The position numbers and the translations under genes are program-made. Under the pieces are notes generated by a model. The model was not told the origin of the DNA. It made no database searches and was given only the letters and a program-made list of their open reading frames with translations. A stretch of 64,000 nt of DNA from Lysobacter sp. Root494. GTDB taxonomy: Bacteria; Pseudomonadota; Gammaproteobacteria; Xanthomonadales; Xanthomonadaceae. The stretch is taken from NCBI RefSeq assembly GCF_001427225.1, contig NZ_LMFH01000005.1:1105325-1169324 (forward strand), in the 5' to 3' direction. Position 1 is the first letter of the stretch; each line of letters starts with the position of its first letter. Below are positions 57,939 through 64,000 of this stretch, in pieces.

Positions 57939-59051
57939 ATGACCGAATTCATCCCCCCAGGCACCCGCTACTTCGACCTGCCCTCCCCGTTTGTCATGAA
58001 ACGCGGTGGCGAACTGCGCGGCGCGCGCATCGCCTACGAAACCTGGGGCGAACTCAATGCTGCGAAGGACAACGCGATCCTGATCCTCACCGGCCTGTCG
58101 CCCGATGCGCATGCCGCGGCAAACGAAGCCAATCCCGAAGCCGGATGGTGGGAAGCAATGCTCGGCCCCGGCAAGCCGATCGATACCGATCGCTGGTACG
58201 TGGTGTGCGTGAACTCGTTGGGCAGCTGCAAGGGCTCGACCGGTCCGGCTTCGGTCAATCCTGCGACGGGCGAGCTCTATCGCCTGGACTTCCCGGACCT
58301 TGCGATCGAAGACGTCGCCAACTCAGCCGCGCACGTGATACGCGAACTCGGCATCGAACGCCTCGCCTGCGTGATCGGCAACTCGATGGGCGGCATGACC
58401 GCACTCGCGTTCCTGCTGCTGCATCCGGGCATCGCCTGTTCGCACATCAACATTTCCGGTGCCGCGCGCGCGCTGCCGTTCTCGATCGCGATCCGCTCGC
58501 TGCAGCGCGAAGCGATCCGCCTGGATCCCAACTGGAACAACGGCCACTACGACGACGAGCGCTATCCGGAATCGGGCATGCGCATGGCGCGCAAGCTCGG
58601 CGTCATCACTTACCGCTCCGCGCTCGAATGGGACGGCCGCTTCGGTCGCGTACGCCTCGAATCCGATCGGCCCGACGAAGATCCGTTCGGCCTCGAATTC
58701 CAGGTCGAGAGCTACCTTGAGGGTCATGCCCGCCGCTTCGTGCGCCGCTACGACCCCAACAGCTATCTCTACCTCAGCCGTTCGATGGACTGGTTCGACA
58801 TCGGCGAATACGCCGGCGGCGACGCGGCCGCGGGTCTGTCGAAGATCCGCATCGACAAGGCGCTCGCGATCGGGGTGCACACGGACATCCTGTTTCCGTT
58901 GCAGCAGCAGCAGGAGGTCGCCGACGGACTGCGCGCGGGCGGCGCCGACGCGGAGTTCCTGCCTCTGGAATCGCCGCAGGGACACGACGCGTTCCTGGTC
59001 GACATCGCCCGTTTCGGGCCAGCCGTCTCCGGTTTCCTCGCGACCATTTAA
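57939..59051 (+). CDS. MetX-family O-acyltransferase (homoserine O-acetyl- or serine O-succinyltransferase)
   Basis: This 370-residue alpha/beta-hydrolase has the acyl-enzyme serine S149 in VIGNSMGGMTAL, aspartate in GVHTDILFP and histidine in QGHDAFLVD, the MetX triad. The N-terminal GELRGARIAYETWGELN and FPDLAIEDVANS are family motifs. In Xanthomonadaceae, homologues of this length have been shown to be L-serine O-succinyltransferases feeding cysteine synthesis, so the product may be O-succinylserine rather than O-acetylhomoserine; I cannot distinguish them by eye. Cysteine dioxygenase lies just downstream. TAAACT at 57927-57932 sits 6 bases before the ATG. Confidence 0.88.
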   Translation: MTEFIPPGTRYFDLPSPFVMKRGGELRGARIAYETWGELNAAKDNAILILTGLSPDAHAAANEANPEAGWWEAMLGPGKPIDTDRWYVVCVNSLGSCKGSTGPASVNPATGELYRLDFPDLAIEDVANSAAHVIRELGIERLACVIGNSMGGMTALAFLLLHPGIACSHINISGAARALPFSIAIRSLQREAIRLDPNWNNGHYDDERYPESGMRMARKLGVITYRSALEWDGRFGRVRLESDRPDEDPFGLEFQVESYLEGHARRFVRRYDPNSYLYLSRSMDWFDIGEYAGGDAAAGLSKIRIDKALAIGVHTDILFPLQQQQEVADGLRAGGADAEFLPLESPQGHDAFLVDIARFGPAVSGFLATI

Positions 59052-59066
59052 GTTCGACCGCGTAAT

Positions 59067-59082
59067 GCGGGCTCGAGCCCGC
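59067..59082. terminator. Perfect 16-bp palindrome after the MetX-family gene
   Basis: GCGGGCTCGAGCCCGC lies 15 bp past the stop codon. There is no T-tract, so it is only a possible terminator. Confidence 0.4.
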
Positions 59083-59305
59083 CTTCGGAGTAACCGCGTT
59101 GGTAATGAAGCCGGAAGCTTGAGCCACCTACGCAACTGCCAGGCGATCGTTGCGCGAAGACGGGAACCCGGTGTCTTTGCTCCCTTCTCCCAACACCAAA
59201 GACCCTGATCCTCGCCTTCGCCGGGATGACGCCTCAGCCGCCCTGGTTCCGGATTCCGCCCTCGGTCACGAGCAGCCACTGCCCCACACGGCTAGAATTG
59301 GTTAT

Positions 59306-59926
59306 ATGGATATGACGCAAGCTCATCAGAACGCATCCGCCGAGACTCTGCCGGACCTCGACTTCCCCGGCCACGACAAGCTCGTCGCCGCGATCGATGC
59401 CGCCGTTGCCGCCGGCGACGAGCACGCCGTCACCGCCGCCCTGCGTAATGCGCTATGCCGGATGATCCGCGACCGCGACGTCGAACTCCCCGCCTGCGTC
59501 CACGAACCTATCCAGGACCACTACGCCCGCCGCGAGCTCTACCGCAGCCCCGAACACGGCTACAGCGTCGTGGCGATGACCTGGGGGCCCGGCCAGGGCA
59601 CCCCGGTCCACGACCACTCCGGTCTGTGGTGCGTCGAAGGCGTGTGGGACGGCGAACTCGAGATCGTCCAGTACGAACTGCTGGAACGCGACGGCGAGCG
59701 TTTCCATTTCCGCGCCGCCGGCGGCATGCATGCAGGCCCCGGTAGCGCCGGCAGCCTGATCCCGCCGCACGAGTACCACACCATCCGCAACGTCAGCGAA
59801 CGCGACATCGCCATCTCGCTGCACATCTACAAGGCGCCGATGGAATGCTGCTCGATGTTCGCTCCGCGCGAGGGCGAGTGGTTTGTCAGGCAGGACAAGA
59901 CGCTCTGTACCGACGCGACGAACTGA
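59306..59926 (+). CDS. Cysteine dioxygenase (cupin)
   Basis: This 206-residue protein has the CDO cupin motif 1 GTPVHDHSGLWCVEGVWDGELE with iron ligands H102 and H104. The second motif IPPHEYHTIRN holds the third histidine. CDO oxidises cysteine to cysteine sulfinate using a non-haem iron. A cysteine occurs in motif 1 at the position (LWCVEG) that in mammalian CDO joins a tyrosine to form the Cys-Tyr cofactor. The start is 59306 or 59312; TAGAAT at 59293-59298 lies only 7 bases before the first ATG, so the mRNA may be leaderless. It follows the MetX/SST gene, which fits cysteine metabolism. Confidence 0.88.
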   Translation: MDMTQAHQNASAETLPDLDFPGHDKLVAAIDAAVAAGDEHAVTAALRNALCRMIRDRDVELPACVHEPIQDHYARRELYRSPEHGYSVVAMTWGPGQGTPVHDHSGLWCVEGVWDGELEIVQYELLERDGERFHFRAAGGMHAGPGSAGSLIPPHEYHTIRNVSERDIAISLHIYKAPMECCSMFAPREGEWFVRQDKTLCTDATN

Positions 59927-59933
59927 TCCCACG

Positions 59934-59962
59934 ATGCCGGGCCTGTCCCGGCATCGTCTTTT
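59934..59962 (+). terminator. Intrinsic terminator of the cysteine dioxygenase gene
   Basis: GATGCCGGG (59934-59942) pairs with CCCGGCATC (59948-59956) across CCTGT and is followed by GTCTTTTC. Confidence 0.85.
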
Positions 59963-60028
59963 CTGGTGCCTTGGAATACGGTTCGTCGAAGATCAGGCCA
60001 CCGCACGTAACCCTTTGAGGAAACGCCG

Positions 60029-60481
60029 ATGCTGACCGACCTGCTGCTCGCCTCGTTGCACCATCTGCTCTTCTTCGGCCTGATCGCGATGCTGGTGTCC
60101 GAAGCCGTCCTGCTCCGCGGCACCGTCGACACCGCCGCCGTGCAACGACTGGCGAAGCTCGACGCCGGCTACGGCATGGCCGCAGGCCTGCTGTTGGCGG
60201 CCGGCCTGGCGCGGGTGTTCTACGGAATCAAGGGCTACGACTTCTATCTGCACAATCCGTGGTTCCACGCCAAGATCGGATGTTTCGTGCTGGTGGGCCT
60301 GCTCTCGATCCTGCCGACGATCCGCTTCGCGCGCTGGCGCAGGGCGCTGCGTGCGGATGCCAGCTTCGCCCCGCCTGCAGGCGAAGTCGCGACGATGGCC
60401 GGCATCGTCCGCTTCGAACTGATACTCGTCGCTGCGATTCTGGTGTTCGCGGCGATGATGGCGCGCTTCGGCGGCTTTTGA
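60029..60481 (+). CDS. DUF2214 family membrane protein
   Basis: The 150-residue protein has four predicted helices: LLLASLHHLLFFGLIAMLVSEAVLL; GYGMAAGLLLAAGLARVFYG; FHAKIGCFVLVGLLSILPTI; IVRFELILVAAILVFAAMMA. The pattern, with KGYDFYLHNPWFHAKIG, matches DUF2214. Conserved His and Arg residues inside the helices suggest a role with a bound cofactor, but none is known. GAGGAAA lies 8 bases before ATG 60029. Confidence 0.85.
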   Translation: MLTDLLLASLHHLLFFGLIAMLVSEAVLLRGTVDTAAVQRLAKLDAGYGMAAGLLLAAGLARVFYGIKGYDFYLHNPWFHAKIGCFVLVGLLSILPTIRFARWRRALRADASFAPPAGEVATMAGIVRFELILVAAILVFAAMMARFGGF

Positions 60482-60553
60482 GCCTTTTCCGAGCGCCCGG
60501 ACAGGCGGCAACAGGGAACAACCCCGCCCTCCTCGGCTATACTGCGCGCCCGC

Positions 60554-60640
60554 GCCGGAATGGCGGAATCGGTAGACGCAGCGGACTCAAAATCCGCCGC
60601 CCTTAAAAGCGTGTGGGTTCGAGTCCCACTTCCGGCACCA
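60554..60640 (+). tRNA. tRNA-Leu (anticodon CAA)
   Basis: An 87-nt class II tRNA with acceptor stem GCCGGAA/TTCCGGC, a D-loop GGCGGAATCGGTAGAC, anticodon arm GCGGA-CTCAAAA-TCCGC giving anticodon CAA, a long variable arm, the T-arm GTGGG-TTCGAGT-CCCAC, and an encoded CCA. TATACT at 60538-60543 is a likely -10 element. It reads UUG codons. Confidence 0.96.
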
Positions 60641-60644
60641 GTAA

Positions 60645-60683
60645 AAACAAGGGCTAAGCCTCGCGGCCTGGCCCTTTTGTTTT
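60645..60683 (+). terminator. Terminator of the tRNA-Leu gene
   Basis: AACAAGGGC...GCCCTTTTGTT with an inner GCC-TCGC-GGC hairpin lies just past the CCA end and is followed by a T-rich stretch TTTTGTTTT. It ends transcription of the single tRNA. The next 110 bp to 60795 hold nothing I recognise. Confidence 0.75.
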
Positions 60684-60795
60684 GCGAGTTGTGCGTAGCC
60701 CGTAGTGGCGGCAACTGCTTCACACGTGCCACGCGCCAGTACACGACAAAAGCGGTAGTGCGGCGACGCCGCCCACTAAAACATCCTTTTAGCTG

Positions 60796-61270
60796 ATGGA
60801 CCTCGATCCGGGCGATGGCGTGGCTCTGTCCTCGGTGAGGCGAACGGCAATGAACATGCGCGCGCTCCTGGCAGACGCGCGGGACTCGTGTCGTTTCTGC
60901 GCACGTCAGGCAGGAAAGGCTTTCACGTGGTCGCGGCACTCAAGGGCCCTGGCAACACTTGGCCCGCCGTGCGTGCCTTTACCAAGGCCGTTGCCAAGCC
61001 TTTGAAGCGAAGGATCCATCCCGGTACACGGCCAAGTCGTCATTGAAGCTGCGACCCGGCCGGATCTTCGTCGATTACCTGCACAGCGGTCGCGGTAGTA
61101 CCGCCGTGGCGTCCTACTCGCTGCGTGCGGAGCCCGGCTTCCCGGCAGCCCTTCCGATGCACCGGGAAGAACTGGGCACAATCGATCGGCCCGACGCGTT
61201 CTTGATAGACGCCACGATCGAACGCTTATCGTCCGGCTACGAGGATCCCTGGGCGTGTATCGAACGGGTC
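60796..61270 (+). pseudogene. Relic of the LigD polymerase domain (two frameshifts, 5' truncated)
   Basis: Three frames in series spell one LigD-type polymerase C-terminal part. Frame 1 from 60796: DLDPGDGVALSSVR...MRALLADA. Frame 2 from about 60882: GLVSFLRTSGRKGFHVVAALKGP...WPAVRAFTKAVAK. Frame 3 from about 61001: FEAKDPSRYTAKSSLKLRP, then GRIFVDYLHSGRG and TAVASYSLRAEPGFPAA, ending DPWACIERV. The shifts fall near 60877-60882 and 60998-61001. The nuclease, ligase and first half of the polymerase domain are absent. LigD drives bacterial non-homologous end joining with Ku; this copy cannot be functional. It lies 156 bp after tRNA-Leu and abuts the stop codon of the minus-strand DUF4265 gene. 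Confidence 0.85.
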
Positions 61271-61738
61271 TCAGTCAGGGTGCGCATCGTTCCCCATCTC
61301 CCAATCGATGCCGCCGCGGCTTGCCATCTCGTCAAGCAGGCCAATCACCGCATCAAAATTTACGTTTGTAGGCACATCGACTGCGTAAACACAGACATCG
61401 GCGACGTTACCTCTTTCTACCTCGCACCCCATATCTCGAAGTGTGGTTATGGGAGTTTGCAATCGCTCAAACCCCTTCTGCCCCCCGGCGCTTACGACAC
61501 GCACCGTCGAATGTCCAGAACGCCCTTGGAGGCACTGAAATACAAGCTGCTCGTCCTTTTTGATCGCGCTCACCAGATCAAATCGGCTCACACCAACTAC
61601 AAAAAACGGGACGTTTTGAAGCGAGTATGTGTGGCCTCCCATGGGTATCGCCCACAGCGTTTCAGTGGCATGTCCGTGCCAACTATCCTCTTCCAGAGGG
61701 AAAGTTACTTTTACCTCGGCTTGAGTAGAGAACAGCAC
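61271..61738 (-). CDS. DUF4265 protein, candidate immunity protein
   Basis: The 155-residue soluble protein has the DUF4265 pattern: VKVTFPLEEDS, ETLWAIPMGGHTYSLQNVPFFVVGVSRFDLV, and SGHSTVRVVS. The start is GTG at 61738, preceded by AAGGGATG, 11 bp after the RHS stop codon. Its position right behind an RHS toxin-tip gene on the same strand, its small size and its apparently AT-richer composition are what one expects of an immunity protein. DUF4265 has no function that I know of; immunity is inferred from position. The paired toxin has an HNH-like tip. Confidence 0.7.
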   Translation of the reverse strand: MLFSTQAEVKVTFPLEEDSWHGHATETLWAIPMGGHTYSLQNVPFFVVGVSRFDLVSAIKKDEQLVFQCLQGRSGHSTVRVVSAGGQKGFERLQTPITTLRDMGCEVERGNVADVCVYAVDVPTNVNFDAVIGLLDEMASRGGIDWEMGNDAHPD

Positions 61739-61749
61739 TGGCTCATCCC

Positions 61750-64000
61750 TTAAAAGATACCTTTGATTGCGTCGAACAGCTTAGTTCTCTTCATCTTCCC
61801 GAGCATGAATGGACCGCCATTTTTGGCGCCCTTTTCAAGGTTGCACTGCTGGCATGACGAGACAAGATTTGAAGGGTCGTTAGTTCCGCCGTTCTTCAGG
61901 GAAACCCAATGGTCGCCATTAAAGCGCAGCGGGTTGGGGGTTTTGCACCGTATGGTTTTGCGACCACAGTAGGTGCAGAAGGGATCCCGGCGATACTGGT
62001 CATTAAGCATCTTCCGCGGGAACTCTCCTCCTCTACGTCTCAGACCATCGTGGTCGCTCCAGTCAATCGGCGAAGCCCCTACATAGGAGTAGGTGTTCAG
62101 CCCACCATTCAACCCATCTGGATCGCTTGTCAGGTAGGCCCCAACCTCTGCCTCGTAGTCCCGGAAGTAGTTGTAGTGCAACCCTGTTATGGCATCGAAC
62201 TGCTGTCCCGGGAAGCGCAAGTTGTAGGTGAACTGACCCAGCCCACTTGGGTTCTCGCTGGCAGGCGTCGTTCCGAACGCGTCGCTGTTCCAAGCCCAGA
62301 CCGTTACGCCTGTAGCATTGAGAATAGTGCGCGGCGTATCCAGGTGATCGGGCTGCGCGTAGTAAACCGCTACATCACCCGCTTGTGTCCCGCCAAAGGC
62401 GGCTCTCATGCTCGCGGATTTCAACACCGCCACCGGCGTATCGCCCAACCACAGGTGTTCTGTGATCAGATTGCCCGCGCTGTCGTACTCGCCGACGAGA
62501 TGCCCTTCGTCGTCATAGACGTACTGGCGATAGTTGCTGCCGCTGGTCGTTGCCGTCGGGCAGCTGCCACCGCTCGATGCAGCGCACACCCGTTCGCCCA
62601 GTCCGTTGTAGCCGTAACGGGCTAGCGTCAGCACGCCTTGCTTCACTTCGACCATCCGATTCCGACCGGAGTAGACGAATGTCTTCCCGGCAGCGAAGGT
62701 CGTATTGCCGGCCAGGTCGTACTGGCGGGCTTCGGCTGCCACCGCCATCAGACGGTTGCTGCCTTCGTCGATGGCATAGCCGGTAACAGCCGCACCATCA
62801 GTTTGCTCGGTGCGGTTGCCCGTGGCGTCGTATTTCCAGGTCTGGCTCTTGCCGGTGCGAGCAGCTGCGGTCAGGCGATCGTTGTCGTCATACCCGTAGG
62901 TCCAATCACCTTGCTGGGTGATGCGACCCGCCAAGTCGTACTGGAGTGCAGTCGCCTGTCCACCTCGTGTGTAGCCCTCGATGCGACCATCCGCGTCGAA
63001 GTCGCGCTGATAGCGTCCCGCCGGCGTGCTCCAGCCCTTCGGTCCATCGAACTGGGAGTACTCAACCTCGCTGACGATCACCCGTCCGTTGACTAGAATT
63101 TCCTTGACGCGCCCATCGGTGTTGTAGCGATAGGTGACCTGTGCGCCCGATGGCATGCTCAGACCTGTTCGCAAACCATCGGTCCATGCCTGGCCAAGCG
63201 TCTTGCGACCGGCCACGTTCGTGTCTGCGCCCAGTTGCTGGCTCTTGCCGATCACGCGTCCCTGTGCGTCGTATGCGTAGCGGGTCGAACCACTTGCATC
63301 GGTCAATGTAGTCAGGCGGCCCTTGGCACCCACACCGCCGCTTTCTTCGTCGTAGACATACGAAAGCGTCTCGTCGGGATAGGTGATGCCTGTCAGTCGG
63401 TTGGCCGCGTCGTAGCCATAGTTGGCCGTGATCCCACGCGCATCTTTGCGCCGGACCAGGTTGCCCGCGGCGTCGTAGCCGTAGTCGGTGGCGCCGGTGT
63501 CGGGACTTCTGAGCGCAGTCAGCTCGTTGAAGCCGTTGTAGCCGTACGTCGTGGACAAGCCGCGCGGGTCGATCACCTGGCGCAGGTTGTCTCGCGCGTC
63601 ATAGCGGTAACCCACCTCCCCTTCCATAGGATCGATGCTGGCGACGAGGCGATCGAGCGCGTCATAGCCACTGATGCTGGCCTTGGCATGCAAGGGCGCC
63701 TTGGCGCTGGTTTCGTTGCCGTTGTCGTCATAACCGAACAGGGTCGCGTCGTCTGGATCCGCGCCGGCTAGGGCGGTCATGCGACCCAGCGTGTTGAACG
63801 TGCGCGACATCGTCTTCGCCAGCACGTTGTTGGGATCGAAATTGTCCTCGCGAACGCGGTCACCCGCATTGTTGAGGATGTAGTCGACGTGGTTGCCCAG
63901 TGTGTCGTGCACGCTGGTCAGGCGCCCCGCATCGTCGTAGCCGTAGGTCAGCGCGCTGCCATCGGGCAACCGTAGCCCCGTCAAGTGACCGGCGCCATCG
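61750..64000 (-). CDS. RHS/YD-repeat protein with HNH-nuclease-like C-terminal tip (3' part)
   Basis: The frame is open from the right edge (base 63999) to TAA at 61750, about 749 codons; the N-terminus is outside. It is made of YD repeats (YGYDDAGRLTSV; YRYDARDNLRQV; YDAANRLTGITYPDETLSY), ending in the RHS core motif YFRDYEAEVGAYLTSDPDGLNGG then NTYSYVGASPIDWSDHDGL. The last 95 residues are unlike the repeats: CTYCGRKT, then NGDHWVSLKNGGTNDPSNL and SSCQQCNLEKG. This is an HNH fold with paired zinc cysteines, consistent with a DNase tip. RHS proteins encapsulate such toxins and deliver them by T6SS or other routes. The DUF4265 gene follows directly. Confidence 0.88.
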   Translation of the reverse strand, partial: DGAGHLTGLRLPDGSALTYGYDDAGRLTSVHDTLGNHVDYILNNAGDRVREDNFDPNNVLAKTMSRTFNTLGRMTALAGADPDDATLFGYDDNGNETSAKAPLHAKASISGYDALDRLVASIDPMEGEVGYRYDARDNLRQVIDPRGLSTTYGYNGFNELTALRSPDTGATDYGYDAAGNLVRRKDARGITANYGYDAANRLTGITYPDETLSYVYDEESGGVGAKGRLTTLTDASGSTRYAYDAQGRVIGKSQQLGADTNVAGRKTLGQAWTDGLRTGLSMPSGAQVTYRYNTDGRVKEILVNGRVIVSEVEYSQFDGPKGWSTPAGRYQRDFDADGRIEGYTRGGQATALQYDLAGRITQQGDWTYGYDDNDRLTAAARTGKSQTWKYDATGNRTEQTDGAAVTGYAIDEGSNRLMAVAAEARQYDLAGNTTFAAGKTFVYSGRNRMVEVKQGVLTLARYGYNGLGERVCAASSGGSCPTATTSGSNYRQYVYDDEGHLVGEYDSAGNLITEHLWLGDTPVAVLKSASMRAAFGGTQAGDVAVYYAQPDHLDTPRTILNATGVTVWAWNSDAFGTTPASENPSGLGQFTYNLRFPGQQFDAITGLHYNYFRDYEAEVGAYLTSDPDGLNGGLNTYSYVGASPIDWSDHDGLRRRGGEFPRKMLNDQYRRDPFCTYCGRKTIRCKTPNPLRFNGDHWVSLKNGGTNDPSNLVSSCQQCNLEKGAKNGGPFMLGKMKRTKLFDAIKGIF

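Noticed and set aside
60554-61749. A complete integrated element using tRNA-Leu as attachment site
   Set aside because: No integrase gene and no second copy of the tRNA 3' end were seen inside the window; the other boundary may lie outside.
60959-61753. A 264-codon plus-strand gene across the LigD relic and DUF4265
   Set aside because: Its first third is the last frame of the LigD relic and the rest is the antisense of DUF4265; the join has no family support.

Overview
The window is one contiguous piece of a GC-rich gammaproteobacterial chromosome, most likely Xanthomonadaceae/Lysobacteraceae (Lysobacter-like). This rests on the gene repertoire: PilH, a complete ccmABCDEFGHI run, a Xanthomonas-type VirB7 with an extra globular domain, a MetX/serine-O-succinyltransferase homologue beside cysteine dioxygenase, DUF3293, and intergenic palindromes of the form GTCATTCCCGCG...CGGGAATGAC. 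The genus is an inference and was not tested by any search. Most of the window is ordinary housekeeping DNA with dense, short-spaced genes. Accessory DNA is concentrated around 42.3-48.9 kb and 60.6-64.0 kb.

Layout. 1-4.7 kb: the end of a threonine-aldolase-like enzyme, an acrylyl-CoA-reductase-type oxidoreductase, pilH, then the stress genes cbpA, hsp20 (with an excellent sigma-32 promoter), a Prx5-type peroxiredoxin and a KGG-repeat stress protein. 5.0-12.5 kb: pbpC with its usual partner, a 1661-residue alpha-2-macroglobulin lipoprotein. 12.6-24.4 kb, minus strand: gyrA, mtnA, epmA, ligA, zipA and smc. 24.6-29.4 kb: bolA and a YciI gene (minus), then scpA-scpB-rluB (plus), so the condensin subunits Smc and ScpAB lie only about 1.2 kb apart.

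29.7-42.3 kb is a nine-gene plus-strand run, mostly with ATGA overlaps: Tat-signal TldD, TldE-like, a second Tat-signal TldD, DUF4159, MoxR ATPase, DUF58, BatA-like, DUF4175-like and a large membrane-anchored protein. It looks like an envelope proteolysis and chaperone module; its function is not known to me and it is the best candidate here for an under-described system. 42.3-48.9 kb holds tandem repeats, a geranylgeranyl-reductase-like flavoprotein, and the core-complex half of a type IV secretion system (virB7-virB11) without virB1-6 or virD4. 48.9-57.7 kb: an aminotransferase, DUF3293, and the complete cytochrome c maturation operon, with a palindromic repeat doublet inserted at the ccmG/ccmH junction. 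57.9-60.5 kb: sulfur metabolism (MetX/SST family, cysteine dioxygenase) and a DUF2214 membrane protein.

60.5-64.0 kb: tRNA-Leu(CAA), a frameshifted relic of the LigD polymerase domain, and, on the minus strand, the end of an RHS/YD-repeat protein with a C-terminal HNH-nuclease-like tip, followed 11 bp later by a DUF4265 gene. This has the architecture of a polymorphic toxin with its immunity protein, and it looks AT-richer than the housekeeping DNA. The RHS gene runs off the right edge and the first gene runs off the left edge.
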